64,000 nucleotides of DNA. It comes from Tipula vernalis (taxonomy: Eukaryota > Arthropoda > Insecta > Diptera > Tipulidae). Position numbers and translations under genes: made by a program. Numbering within the stretch: the stretch's first letter is position 1; each line of letters begins with the position of its first letter. The stretch is taken from NCBI GenBank assembly GCA_958295665.1, contig OY282558.1, positions 45,074,389 through 45,138,388 on the forward strand, in the 5' to 3' direction. Below the pieces are notes generated by a model. The model did not search any database. It worked only from the letters and a program-made list of their open reading frames with translations, and was not told where the DNA came from. Positions 11,047-22,885 of the stretch are shown in pieces.

Positions 11047-12225
11047 AAGGGTATAAAGATTTGAATTTCGAGAAGCATTCCGTCTTTCGTTGTCACTGTC
11101 ACTGTTTCTGTCGGAAAGCCAATGATTTAGTAAAGTCGAACATGAACTAAGGCACTGTCAAAAATATGCGCAAAGGGAAAATATTTTTGTTTAAATTCAC
11201 CAACTTTTTCTGCGAACCGTAACCAATCAATAAACAGCATTTTGTTACTCTTCCCTACCATTACTACATTATATGCATCTCTTTCTTTATGTGTCACATT
11301 CTATTATAACCACCAAATGTTAGGCAACTTAAATCTTTCTTTATATTTTGATACCTCAAACCACACATTGTAAAAACATAGATTTACTATTTAGATAGAG
11401 AAAAAAGCAATTTCAATTGAGCATGCAAGGGAGAATATAGCAAATGAGGAATTGCCCTTGTTTGTTTGTATCTCTTCGAACAAAACGTTTTTGCAGCGAT
11501 ATTTGCTGTATAATAGTATAAGCTCTCTTTTTTGACCAAGGGGTTACAATTATACAATTTTACAACAACAATGTTGCTTTACTGTTCTTTAAAATCTAGA
11601 AAAAATTACGCATCTTTAAAATTAGTGATACAATTTTTTTTTTAAGTCGCACAGAATATAGATGAAACCTCAATCTATTTGGCCATATATATGTATGAGA
11701 AGAATCGCTTGAGTTGAAAAATGTATACGACTGTATCTAAAAATTCCAAATACATACAATTTTTTTGTTCAACGAACGGAATTTATTAAAAAAATTATTT
11801 GCGTTATTTCAGGTTGACGGTTATAAATATGTTCGTGATAATAAATTCTATCGTTATAGTAACTTTAGTAAAAACTGTCGCGATAGAGAGTTTAGTGTTG
11901 CCGCCGCATTTTTTGGAATGAGTTTCGGGCTAGCTTCAAATACAACAATTTGACAAAAGAATCATGATGTTTATTGTCATTTTGGTCCAACCGTACGGTT
12001 CGTAGTCCGTTATATTCTAAATCTCATGCACATGGAAAATCATATAAGAATTTTTAAAACCTTATAGCACAATCACGGTATGAATAATAATACTTCAAGG
12101 TATAACAAACTGTAGTAGATCAACATGCGACAAAGTACAAGTACAATTTTACAAGGATATTAAATAAATTAAAACCGCTAACACGAAAAACTCCTTGAAG
12201 CATTTATCTTGATAGCATAGTTAAG
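11047..12225. other. AT-rich non-coding stretch with one dispersed-repeat copy
   Basis: Nothing coding is supported. It holds copy 2 of the dispersed repeat at 11640-11770 (minus orientation). A 62-codon open frame at 11765-11953 has no motif. Confidence 0.45.
11640..11770 (-). repeat. Dispersed short repeat, copy 2
   Basis: Reverse complement resembles 4845-4965: a GTGCGACTT end, ATTGTAT...GGAATTTTTAGATA, then TTCTCATA...ATGGCC. Copies differ by indels. Class unknown. Confidence 0.45.
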
Positions 12226-12648
12226 AGACATCTGTATTCTAATACGAAAACTCCCATTTTACTAGCAAAAGCCTAGTATGCTGTTCAAGTGAAATGAAAT
12301 TTACACAGGTCTCCAAAAACAGGAAGATAAATCTGACGTGAAAAATTTGTTTGTCGATACTCGTAAAATTTTATGTTAGATAACTTCAATTTGGAATTTA
12401 AAAACAAAATTAAAATTGAATGCAATAGGCAGTTGAAAAACAAGAAACTCAAATCATGAAACGTCAAGGAAGATTAAAATGAAGTGCAAAATGTGTAGAG
12501 ATAACATAGAGACATCTGTATTCTAATACGAAAACACTCATTTCTCTAAGTAGCTAAACTGCGTACTGCAAAATGAAATTCAGCGGTGAAATTTTCATTT
12601 TCGTTTTCACTTGAGAAATTTCATTTCACTTCAGCAGCATATCGGCCT
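12226..12648. repeat. Short direct and inverted repeats, possible MITE relic
   Basis: GAGACATCTGTATTCTAATA plus CGAAAAC occurs at about 12226 and again at about 12510. Separately, TGCTGTTCAAGTGAAATGAA near 12280 is repeated inverted, with a few mismatches, at about 12618-12645. The combination suggests a decayed element with internal duplication. A 60-codon open frame (12285-12467, minus) lies within and has no motif. Confidence 0.45.
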
Positions 12649-13615
12649 TTAATGAATAATTGAAACGGTAATTAGTGATATGGTGTAATTGTAATGTTAA
12701 TAAAGTAACTTAACGTTAGTTAAGTAAATTTGATTACAAAAAAACAAAATATTTTGTAGTTTCCCAATGTTGAGTGGCAAAGCGAGAATAGGAAAAATGC
12801 GCATTTAGCGCAGATACATTTTTAAAACTACATATATGCGATGTAATTTTGTGTTATCTAGTTTTAATTAGTTTAATAACACAACATACAAATTAAAAAT
12901 CACTAGAGTACTTAAATTATTATTTTTTTGTCGCAGTCCATCCTTGACGAGTTTAATTATAGTACAATATTTTAATTATGCAAACTAAACTCTTCTCTAG
13001 TGGAATTGGCGAAGTGAAATTGACCCATAGTGGAATCTACAAATTCAACTAAACGCCATCTGGAATATCCACATTGTACGCCCATACAACCGTAAATTTA
13101 GGAAATGATGGTCTACAAAGCAACATTGCACAAGAACTAATACTGAAGCCTATCGTTTTAACAGGATTATATTGCCACAGGATATTCCTTTCCGCTAAAT
13201 AATTAGTGAAATTTATTATTGTTTCTAAAATGTTAGAATTTAGCTTTACCAGGGGACAAACAGTTTAAGTTGCGACTAGTTAACTTCCTTAGTTTAAATC
13301 TTACATGCATTTTTAATATTTATTTAACTTCACAATGTCTTGAAGCACTCATAAACATTTTTGGAAAATATGCCTATTTCGGCCTTTATACAGTATTTTC
13401 CATAAAGAAACCATGTGGTTTGTTTAATAATTTCATAGTTTTTGGTTTTTAGTATCTACTGACTGAATAATTTATAGGGATTCTCTACCACAACAAACGC
13501 AATATTATTTAAGATGCTAATCTGTTATAGAACTATATAAAAATAATATGCAAGCACTGACATTAATTAAAATTAATAATGAAACAGGTATCCAACCACT
13601 TTGTAAAACATTTTC
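12649..13615. other. AT-rich non-coding stretch
   Basis: No motif, repeat array or supported gene was recognised. A 60-codon open frame at 13270-13452 is AT-driven. Confidence 0.45.
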
Positions 13616-13622
13616 CGAAACA

Positions 13623-14219
13623 TTACAAAAGACCAAATTTTGAAAATTTGAATAGCTCTTGAACCGCACTACAAAATTTGGCCAACTTATCAAATTGTAT
13701 TTTATGATTTATTTGATTTTGTCTCCATCGTTTGGGATTAGGATTATACAGTTTAGGATGTAATAGATTATCATGAACTGGAATTTTAGTTCTTAATAGT
13801 CTATTCATCAACATTTGTGAGGGTGATAATCATGTATTTGCAACTGGAGTTGTTCGTTATTCAAGTTAGATATTTGATACATCACCTTGAATTTCTATAA
13901 CTTTTTTGATGATACATTTTGCAATATGCCACCATCTTCTCAGCTAGGCCGTTCGATCGTGGATAACGGGTACTTGAAAATATAAACTTGAAATCCCAAG
14001 ATTATGCAAAATCATTCATCTTATAAGAATTAAAAGGATTATTGTCTGTAACAATATAGGAATACCATTATTACAAAAAAATTGTTCAACAAATTTTTCT
14101 TTTTCGGCGTCTTTCAGTGATCTTTCAATATCTGTTGAATCAAAATTAGAATTTCTAGATAATAAATCAGCAACATGCAAATATTTACCCAGTACGTACT
14201 GAAACACAACTTTATTCAC
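13623..14219 (-). pseudogene. Mag-like RNase H end and integrase remnant
   Basis: 14219-14016 begins with YVLGKYLHVADLLSRN, the usual end of gypsy RNase H. Around 13960-13890 another frame gives YPRSNGLAEKMV, the end of the integrase core before its catalytic glutamate. 13814-13623 gives LMNRLLRTKIPVHDNLLHPK, the region after the core. Most of the integrase core is deleted. Confidence 0.75.
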
Positions 14220-14269
14220 ATACGATTTAAGCTATTGGATGGAATTCCAGATATTAACTTTCTCATAAT

Positions 14270-14950
14270 CAATATTAACGTATATCTGGTATAGATCTAT
14301 AATCTATTTCCACTTTGACCATCCACCCATAAATGAAATTGTGGAATTTCTTCTTAGAATTTTTTCTAATTCGTTGCGATTTTTTGGTTCCATAATATTT
14401 TGAACCGCCCGGATTCGCTCTACTTGCATACCATTCTCTGAAAATATTTGTTCCAGATATTTTACGCTTTCAACATAACTGAATTTTATTTGGATTAAGT
14501 TTTACATTAATTTCAAATGTTTTGTTCAGTACACTTGTTAAGTTATTATTAAGTTCTTCTTTAGTACTGCCGCATACTAGGGTATCATCAATGTATATAA
14601 AACACCAAAATTACCGAAGAATTTCGAATTTATTTTTTGAAGCACTAGGAACAAAGTAAATTTTTTTGATTTATCTTTTAACTTTATTTGCCAAAGTCCT
14701 TGACGTAAATCTAATACCCTAGACACACTGCGATTTAATAAAACCGATTTAGTGAATTTTTCGAGATTAGTCGCAGTGTGTCAACCTTGATTTTAGATAA
14801 TCCCTTCGTTTTTGCATAGAATACTTAAACTAAGTTAGCTAAATCGGATTTATTAAACCACAGTGTGTCTAGCGTATAAGACTGTAACATAACAGATTGT
14901 CCAAAGGTGTGGTATTAAATAATGTTCGATTTTTAAATAGTTATTTAATT
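14270..14950 (-). pseudogene. Mag-like reverse transcriptase remnant, split by a MITE
   Basis: The reverse strand of about 14610-14400 encodes FIYIDDTLVCGSTKEELNNN, with the YIDD active site at about 14583-14598, and then INVKLNPNKIQ. After a shift ENGMQVERIRAVQNIMEPKN follows, a thumb region. The 148-bp MITE at 14722-14869 interrupts the sequence upstream of the active site. Confidence 0.75.
14722..14869. mobile_element. MITE with ~33-bp terminal inverted repeats and TA target duplication
   Basis: Ends GACACACTGCGATTTAATAA and the inverted GACACACTGTGGTTTAATAA, continuing to CCGATTTA, agree over about 30 bases with three mismatches. TA lies on each side (14720-14721 and 14870-14871), which fits the Tc1/mariner target rule. 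It sits inside a gypsy RT remnant, so it inserted later. No coding sequence. Confidence 0.75.
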
Positions 14951-15328
14951 TAAGTGGATCTAGAAAAATTCGAATGGATTTGTCCGATTTCTCAATTGGT
15001 ACCACATTATGAGTTCATTCAGATGAACCGTTCTGATATTATATTGGCATCCTCCATTTACTGGAGCTTTTTAACACTTTATCACGAATTCCCAATGATA
15101 TGCGTGGTGGTGCTTTGTAGTTTGCTGTTGTATCATCTTTCATTTTCAGGACATGGCAGGAAAATAATCCACACCTCCACATATATCTTTGTTTACTTGA
15201 ACGAAAGAATTTACCCCTTGCAGTTGCAGCGAACAACCATGTGAATTCACTGATTCAAGCCCATTTGAACCTATGACTGAAGACCAAGAATTGGCTTTGC
15301 CGGTGAATAAGACAAAATCTCAAATTTT

Positions 15329-15720
15329 CTAAAATATTTTGACAGTAATTTCACCAATTAAATTGAGCTTTAAACAACCAAAAGTTTCCAATGACAATGA
15401 AGAATTTCGAATAATTGGTTTAGGTGAAATTGCTTTATACAACACAAATATGCTTTCAGGTAGAACGTTGACATCCGCAGCACTATTCAATTTGAATTTG
15501 ATTATCATAATTTTCATACCATGATCTATCCTGTAAATCTTTAAAACATTTTTGTTTGATATTTTTCTCATTTGCAAGGTCATTTATTTTGGCTTGAATT
15601 TACCTCACCGAACGACATACATCAGCAAATTGGTTAAATTTGTTGCATTTGTTTCATCGCTTTTCAAATGCTGGGCATTGTCAATTCAGTAAGAACAATT
15701 GTTGCAGTTGGCAATGTGTT
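15329..15720 (-). pseudogene. Mag-like Gag zinc knuckle and protease remnant
   Basis: Reverse strand near 15690-15610 gives CPAFEKRCNKCNKFNQFADV, a Gag C-C-H-C knuckle of the Mag type with the histidine altered. 15583-15329 gives an 84-codon frame with IIKFKLNSAADVNVLPESIF. That is the aspartic protease site with the catalytic aspartate changed to asparagine (LNSAADV for LDSGADV), followed by GCLKLNLIGEITVK. Inactive. Confidence 0.75.
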
Positions 15721-15909
15721 ATCAGTGCTCCTGCAGAAAATAGAAAAAATGAGGTGGCTACATATAAATCGAGACCCTCCAATCGTCAATTGTTTGTATA
15801 TTTGTCTAAACGAAACGGCATGACATATTTTTTTTTTAATATGCAACATTCAGAATTGAAAATTATCGTGGCAACGACGAAATTTCTAAGAACAAAAATT
15901 TAAATTATT

Positions 15910-16465
15910 TGACGTTTTATACGTATGATGTTGTAATGGTATTAGTATGACGATGTTATGGTTTGATGGTATGCCTGTAAGATGGTATGATGGTACGATC
16001 GTTTGGTGGTATGATTGTATGATGGTTTGACGATATGATGATGTGATGTTATGAAGGTATGATTATATGTTGGTATGATGGTATGTTGCTATGCTGATAT
16101 TATGGTATGATGGTATTACGGTGTGATGGATTAATGTTATACATGTATAATGGTATGCTATGATGGAATAATGGTGTAATGTTATGATGGTAACACGGTA
16201 TGGTAGTATAATGGAATCATGATATGCTGCTGTGATGGTATAATATGATGCTATGTTGGTTTGGTGGTATGATGGTTATACGGTATGACATTATGACAGC
16301 ATGATGCTATGCTGCTATAATGGTCAGATGGAATGTTGCTATGATGTTTTGATCGATGATAGGATGGTATGATGTTATGATGGCGTCTTGGTACGATGGT
16401 ATGATGGTATAATCTGATTATAAAATGGTATGATGATTTGATGTTATGATTGTATGGTGGTATCA
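15910..16465. repeat. Degenerate ATGGTATG-type simple repeat
   Basis: About 550 bases consist of imperfect copies of 8-10-base units such as TATGATGG and TGGTATGA. The 71-codon histidine/tyrosine/serine-rich minus frame at 16251-16466 is a by-product of the repeat, not a gene. Confidence 0.9.
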
Positions 16466-19400
16466 AACAGGTCTTGGAGTCGGCATCAACAAAGTAGGAT
16501 CTTGCGGGAGAACACCTAATTGACGAATGAACAACGTTGAAAAATACTTCAACATGCTCTGTAGTACTTTCATAAATATAAAGGAGCTATGCTCTTAAAT
16601 ATACCAATTTGAATTAGGCTCAATTGTTGCTCCTTATTTCGAGAAAAATAACAGATGCTGAATTTTATTTCTAATATCATTTTTTGAAATGAGGCTCCAC
16701 CTGATATTTAGCAAGCCATCCAGTTTAAAACTGTATTACTTCTCCTGAAAATGAATCATAATTTGATCAGCATCGCATTGGTTATCCATTCAACTTTTTG
16801 TTTTAACTAAACCCAGAAAAAAATTCCGGGCGGTTAAATCATTTGATGTTAACTGTCTTCAAGTAGGATTAAATCCAAGTGTTCCCGATTTTTTTTCTCA
16901 AGGGAAACCTAAAAAGAAAAGTTTATTCGTGTGAATGAAAACGGTAGCAGATCTCAAAGACATTATTATTTTATGGTAATGGAACACCGATTGAAATGTT
17001 GCGAAATGTTAAGTGGAAAGTGCAGTAGTGTAGTCCAAGAAATTCCGTGCACCAATTTCAACGACTAGAATTTCAACAAACAGTGTAGAAAAAGACTTTA
17101 TGACCCACCATGTACAACGTTTAAAGAAATTAGAGATCTACTGAGGACATCTTATTTATAAACGAATAGAAAATGTGACCAGTGTAAATGTCTGTATGCA
17201 CTCTAATTTACATACCAACACTTGACTTTAAATATCCAACACACAAAGGCGCTAAATGGAAGAAGATGAAAGTGATTGAAGAAGTTATAAAAAAACTTAT
17301 ACAAAAACTAGTGGATTATTATTTATCCTTATAAAAACACATAAGTTACCGGTACTTATGTTATGAGAAAAGTAAGAAATTGGTGATTAAAGCAACCGAA
17401 GATTATGCTTAGCTTCCATTATATTGGCGAAGATGATAAATTTAAAAATATTTATCATTTCCACCTGTAAATATGAATAATTCCCAAATACATATTTCTA
17501 ATTTTGATAATCGAATTCATTGTGTTACATTTTTTTTGTTTTTTTCACTTTATAATTTGTTAATGTGTCTTTTGCTTTGTAGATCTGTCCAAAGAAGCGA
17601 CATAACTGTTTTCATTTAACTAAAACTAATTTATCTACATTTCCAATTTGTCTAAAAAAAATCTTCTATGACCAGTTGTAACTTCTTATATAATCAATGA
17701 GAGTAAATTCCTAAATACTTAGGGTTATTGTTCTATGCAAAACAGTTTGATTAAAGCATTTTAGCTTTCACGTTTATATTTGCACATTAAAAGCTCTAGA
17801 GGGAAATAAGAGAAAGTGTAACAAATAATTCGTTTATCAAATTTATCATTGCCTCTGAGGGTTATACACAATAAACCGTAAATGTAATAATTCAAATATT
17901 AATACATCAAAGCTTTCCCTGTTCCTGTTACATTGTGACAAACTGTTGAAACAATAATTTTATTTTGCAGCAAGTCGCTTAAGGATTCGACCACTGGCAA
18001 AAGCTTTTAACGGTTCAAATAAAAACCAAATAAAATTATAAAATTTATTAAAGCGGGTATTGCATTTTATTAATTGTTTGTAATTGATCTAAATAGATAC
18101 ACTTTATATCAATATTCAGATCTAGCAAATTGCAGTTGATTAGACCGCATCTAGAATTTAAACATCCGAAAACATTTCCGCAAAACTTAATGGTTTAAAT
18201 ATACGGTTTAACGCCAAAAGCAATAATATTCCAGAGCAGACGGCTATTAATTACAAACCAATTCATTTTCTAACGAAATTCGGACTTATCTCTGCAGTTT
18301 GATCACACACCGCAATATATCGATCTAATCGCGATCAAATATTTTTTTTTTTTGGCGTACACAGACATAGACAAAATTTAAAAACGATACAACATCTTTG
18401 TGCGGTCGATCGCGAATAGTTCAACAATAGATATATATGTATGAATATGAAACATATGCCATTGCAACAATTGGCAAATTTAATTTGGGACCCATAAAGG
18501 TATATAACTTATAAATATAAACTAAGCGCCATTTGATAAACGATCGTATAACGTTTTTAATGATCATCATCCAATTTCATTCAATTTATTCAAATGGGTG
18601 ATCATGATTTTATATACATGTATTGGTATATACATACATAAGAGAGATAATGATCGTTTTGATCGTTATATGGTATTCTGTACGCGTATATACGGGAATA
18701 GCGAAAATATGAAATCAAAACATGTTACTCGTCATAAAGATCTTTTTTCTTTCTAATATCGTTACAATTTAGATATTTTGTAATAAGCACAATCTTTAAC
18801 TTCAAAATGCATCGTCGCAATTTTTTTTTTTTAATATTCTTCTTCTCATTTATCCTAACCTTGCAATTTATTATATTGTCTGTTCCGAATTTTGAAGAAG
18901 AAACCAAAAAAATTTCCTAGAATTCCTTCCTTTTGTTCTTAATGTTTTTATTCGTTGATTTTTTTTTTTTTTGGTTTTAATTCAGGGACAAATAATTTCT
19001 TCTCAATACTTAGATGTAAGATTATGTTTATAAAGAATATGACTAAGGTGCGCGAATTTTATGTATAATTTTTTTTTTGAGGTACTTGCAAATCAAGTGA
19101 TAAGACGCAACATTTTATCGTTTATTGCATTTTCTTTTGTTAAATATCGTATCTTCTGATTTCTTATCCTCATCATATACCATTTATATTTGTGTTCATC
19201 GTTTTAAAGAGATTCTTTAAGAATTCGGTCACTGTGCCACCAAAATATTTTGTTGTATTAAAAACAAAATACAAAATAAAAAAAAATATTAAATATTATT
19301 AATCGAGCTTCGAAAGCTTTCGATATCTCTTTACTAAATATTTAGTGTGCTGCAGACAACGGACGTATATATTGTATATATACAATTTTAAATGATAAAT

Positions 19401-20412
19401 TCCATTAGAGCCCGATCTGCACAAAGAGTCTATAAAATAAATTACCTTTAAAATTCGAAACTACATTTTTAATTTAATTTCGTTGTTAAATTTTTTTTGT
19501 TATTTTCTTAAGCTTGATGCAGTTTTTCTTTAGTTTTGTTTTTTGTTTTTTTTTTGTGTATGTGCGCAGACGATGCAACAACGCGAATATCAATTGTATG
19601 ACCTTGAAATTATTATTGTTTATTATTAGTTTCTTTATCGTTGCTGTGTTACTGTTAGTTTGATTGTTGTTGGTTCACCAAAATAAAATAAAATAAAAAA
19701 GGTTCGCGGGGTATATTCGAATATGTATTACAAAAGGAAGAAGAGAAAATATGTTTGAAGATGCAAAAAAATAAAAATAAAAAAACTCGATCGCGAAACT
19801 ATTTCGCGATCTTTAATAATAGCTATTGTTTAGAAACCAATTTATTTTCCAAATCTAACGGTATTTTAATTAAAATGATAACAAAAAAAAGTTTTCTTTC
19901 AAGAAGGTTACATTTCATCTTTCTCGCCTGCATATTGCCCTAACCCATATGTATGGATATTATATATACCTACATACTAATCAACAAATTACTGTAGATG
20001 CACAACATTTTTTTGCTTTTTACGCGAATTATGTTGAATTTTTTTTAAAGTTTTTAATTTTTATTATAATAAAATAAAATAATAAGTTTTTCGAGACCGC
20101 AATTCTTGGAATTTTGTCTTATTGTGGTGTAAGTTAAGTTTTTTTTGGTAACTTCTTTTTTTTGTTTAATACAATTTTTTTTTTTTACTTTATATTATAT
20201 TTAAAAGAAATGAAACCGAATTAACAAAGAAAAGTTTTAAAAGATATATTATTGGGATGCAATTTGATTTCGGTTTTAAGGTTTGAACAAAATAAAATAA
20301 AATGTATTTCATGGCATTAATATTTGTGTGCGAGATGATTGGTGGAGTTATACTTGATATGTGTGAGTGTGTGCTAGAAGTTATTGGATGAATTGAAACC
20401 ATTTTGTAGGCA
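16466..20412. other. Long AT-rich non-coding stretch, possibly 3' UTR or intron of a host gene
   Basis: No supported gene or element. From about 17500 on there are many short T runs on the plus strand and TATA-type tracts. If the candidate terminal exon at 20413-20556 (minus) is real, the sequence below it would be its 3' UTR and downstream DNA. Frames of 60-70 codons (18725-18907, 19755-19943, 20190-20402) have no motifs. Confidence 0.4.
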
Positions 20413-20556
20413 TTATCTGCGATTTTCCATCTTTTCTGGAAATGCTTCCAAAAGCGATGATTGGCTGTAAGGCATTTTCATACCTAAATATCCGCAAAGC
20501 CACTTGTACTTCTCCTGATCGCAGTTATACGAGTACCAATAAGATTGATAACATCT
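20413..20556 (-). CDS. Candidate terminal coding exon of an unidentified host gene
   Basis: On the minus strand the sequence CTATTTTTCTGCACTGTTACAG, written here only to show a pyrimidine-rich splice acceptor, ends at 20557. The next 47 codons run to a TAA at 20413. The peptide is Cys/Tyr/Trp-rich and does not look AT-driven: it starts RCYQSYWYSYNCDQ, has YKWLCGYLGMKMPY, and ends FPEKMENRR. I do not recognise the protein. A non-LTR element begins within about 50 bases upstream, so the exon lies at the edge of a TE-filled intron. It could also be chance. Confidence 0.35.
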   Translation of the reverse strand, partial: RCYQSYWYSYNCDQEKYKWLCGYLGMKMPYSQSSLLEAFPEKMENRR

Positions 20557-20597
20557 CTGTAACAGTGCAGAAAAATAGTGAAGATAGGGCGGTGGGA

Positions 20598-21055
20598 ATA
20601 TGCCCCCGAATGAGGACTGCTCTTCGGCTCCTAATGAGGGGGCTAGGAAGAGGGTTCGGAGCGATTGTATTGAAGCTGAAACGCTGGATCTGTCAAAGAA
20701 TAGTGATAGTATTAGTGAGATGGCTGAAGCGATCTCAGTCTTTGAAAACGTAATAAAGGCGATCAAAGTAAATGTAGCTGAAAGAGCTAGAATGCAAGAC
20801 TGATTTCACGCATTAGTACTGTTGGTCTAGAGAGATAGTCGGCATAAAATGTCGACTATCGGAAAGAAAGCAAATTGTGGAGTCTTTAAAGAACATTGAA
20901 TGTAAGGCAACTTATGCTCAAACGTTAAAGTCAGGAGTAGTTCAAGCGCCAATTCATGAGTCAGGTGCAAAGGTCTCAAAACCTAAAATATCACAGTGGA
21001 AACCTTCGATGGTTTTCACTGATAAACCAGTAGTGAGCGAAACTGTTATGTGATT
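20598..21055 (+). pseudogene. Non-LTR ORF1 (Gag-like) N-terminal part
   Basis: Starts MPPNEDCSSAPNEGARKRV and is open to 20803; after a stop and shift it continues with CKATYAQTLKSGVVQAP and then KISQWKPSMVFTDKPVV. An AYA/TYAQ-LKSG segment is typical of ORF1 proteins of R1/Jockey-type elements before the central region. The central region is missing where the foldback unit begins. Confidence 0.65.
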
Positions 21056-21075
21056 AAATACATAACAGGCCTATT

Positions 21076-21836
21076 GGAACATATTACATACCGTAAGTTG
21101 CACCAAATTCAACGTCGAAATCCGTTCAACCAATATCAAAAGATTGACATTCGAATGTAAAATGTAAGATGTATGTAAAATGTACGTAAAATGACATATA
21201 GTCGATCCTACGGGTCTGCAATATAAATAACACGCAATATATATACGGCATGTTGCATTAAATTTCAACGACGAAATCTGTTCAACAAAAATCAAAAGAC
21301 TGATACTCGACTATAGTTTCTGGGATCTCTATCATGTAGTCCTTATATGTAAAATATGACATGGGCAATCCTAGGGGTCAGCGATATAAATAACAGGCAA
21401 TGTATATCCGGCAATCCGTCATGTTGCATAAAATTTCAACGACGAAATTTGTTGAACAAAAATGAAAAGATTGATATTCGGCTATAGTTTCTGGTATCTC
21501 TATCACATAGGCGTAGCATGTAAAATATTATATGGTCAATCGTAGGGGTTGGCGATATAAATTACAGGCAATTTATAAACGGCATGTTGCATTAAATTTC
21601 AACGACGAAATCTGTTGAACAAAAATCAAAAGATTGATAATCGACTATACTTTCTGGCATGTTGCATCAAATTTCTATGGTTTCTGGAATCTCTATTATA
21701 TAGGCCTTGAACGTAAAATGTCACATGGTCGATCCTAGGGGCCAGCGATATAAATAACAGGCAATATATGTTCGGCATGTTGCATCAAATTTAAACGACA
21801 AAATCTATTCAACAGAAATCAAAAGGTTGACATATG
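21076..21836 (+). repeat. Tandem array, ~155-190-bp units (left arm)
   Basis: The marker GGCATGTTGCATTAAATTTC or a variant recurs at about 21091, 21246, 21419, 21581 and 21774, each time followed by CAACGACGAAATCTGTT, AAAATCAAAAGATTGATA, ATAGTTTCTGG, CACATGGTCGATCCTAGGGG and GATATAAATAACAGGCAAT. A truncated unit near 21666 shows unequal recombination inside the array. Confidence 0.9.
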
Positions 21837-21849
21837 TGGTGGTCGATCG

Positions 21850-22885
21850 TTGGTTCTACGAGAGCTGACCATAATTGATACCAACGTTGATATCTTGAAT
21901 ATAGAACAAAAACACTAAAGTCATGATGAAATTGCCAATTACATCGATTGTAGATTTGTGAATATACCAGGAGCAATATGATGTTTGCTAGGGACACCAA
22001 TGCACAATAGATCGTAGGCAATAGTAAGAATGTGAATTCATCCTCCATAATAGCGGAGTATAATTTTTGAAGAAGACCAGTAAAATGAAACTTTAAACGA
22101 CGCTAGACATGTAATCACTAGACTTACAATTAATTCCCAGTATATAAAAATTCCTTATCACGTGTACCGTCGAGGAGCGTGACAAAAAATGATTGGAAGA
22201 ATGTACACAGTTAGAGCAAATGTTTCGTTTTTATTTGCGATTTGCGACGTACCTGGAACGACAACTGGCAATTATTTTGAATATTTAATCTTTAAGGAAG
22301 CAACGTTTCATCTCAATTCGTTGGACTCAGGAGAAGAATGGGAGAAATGTTTAGATGAAAAATTCGTTTTTCAAATGTCGTACCAAATGAGGCAAGCTTT
22401 TGCATTCATTTGTGTTTTCTGCAATCCTCAATGCTTTGGTTCTTTGGGATAAATTTAAGTTGTAATTGCCTTTAAGGTTTTTGCGATATTATGACAGTGA
22501 AGCGGCATGTAATTTAATGTGCTGCATCAACAGGGTGATGAGTATGCTAAATTTGGTCCACCTCAACCAACGGGAACTCGGAATATTCCTAAATAACACA
22601 ACGTACTTGAGAAAGAAGAGAAAGCAGAATGTCGCATACGAAATTTGAATCAGCAGCAGTTGACAGTATTCACAAATATTTTTATCGCTATACGTAGATT
22701 TCGAGAATAATTGCGGGCTTATTTCTTCTTAGATGGCCTAGGAGGATCCAGTATGATAAACATTTACAATATGTTGATGCAATTTAATAAAAAATGGTAA
22801 TACCATTCGCCAAAACGGGAATAGAACGTACTTTGCTAAAAGGTGGCCGTACATTTGTCAGCGCCTTAAATTACCATTACCAGGG
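21850..22885 (+). pseudogene. Helitron Rep/helicase (Pif1-like) remnant
   Basis: In shifting plus frames the core gives, in Helitron order: DEIANYIDCRFV, LLGTPMHNRS, IIFEED (21880-22075); then IGRMYTV, DVPGTT and FKEATFHL (22190-22305). Next come SGEEWEKCLDEKFVFQM and RQAFAFICVFCNP (22325-22430), then RFLRYYDSEAACN (22470-22515), FFLDGLGG, the degraded Walker A of the Pif1 helicase (about 22715-22740), and GGRTFVSALNYHY (about 22842-22880). The N-terminal Rep endonuclease and the rest of the helicase are absent. Many stops. Family assignment rests on recalled Helitron motifs, several in a row. Confidence 0.8.

Larger units (their letters stand above)
13620..15850 (-). mobile_element. Mag-like Ty3/gypsy retrotransposon remnant
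   Basis: Read right to left, the order is Gag zinc knuckle, protease, RT, end of RNase H, and integrase, which is the gypsy order. All parts are broken by shifts and deletions, and a MITE sits inside the RT region. The style of motifs (LLRTKIPVHDNLLHPK, YPRSNGLAEKMV, FIYIDDTLVCGS) resembles the Mag/K02A2.6 branch of Ty3/gypsy. No LTRs were identified. Confidence 0.8.

Noticed and set aside
16251..16466. 71-codon His/Tyr/Ser-rich minus frame
   Set aside because: It is the translation of the ATGGTATG-type simple repeat.
20413..20556. Ion transport peptide (ITP/CHH) C-terminal exon
   Set aside because: The cysteine spacing and residues do not match that family as I recall it.
21809..22048. 79-codon hydrophobic minus frame, membrane-protein-like
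   Set aside because: It is antisense to the Helitron helicase remnant, which explains the bases on the plus strand.
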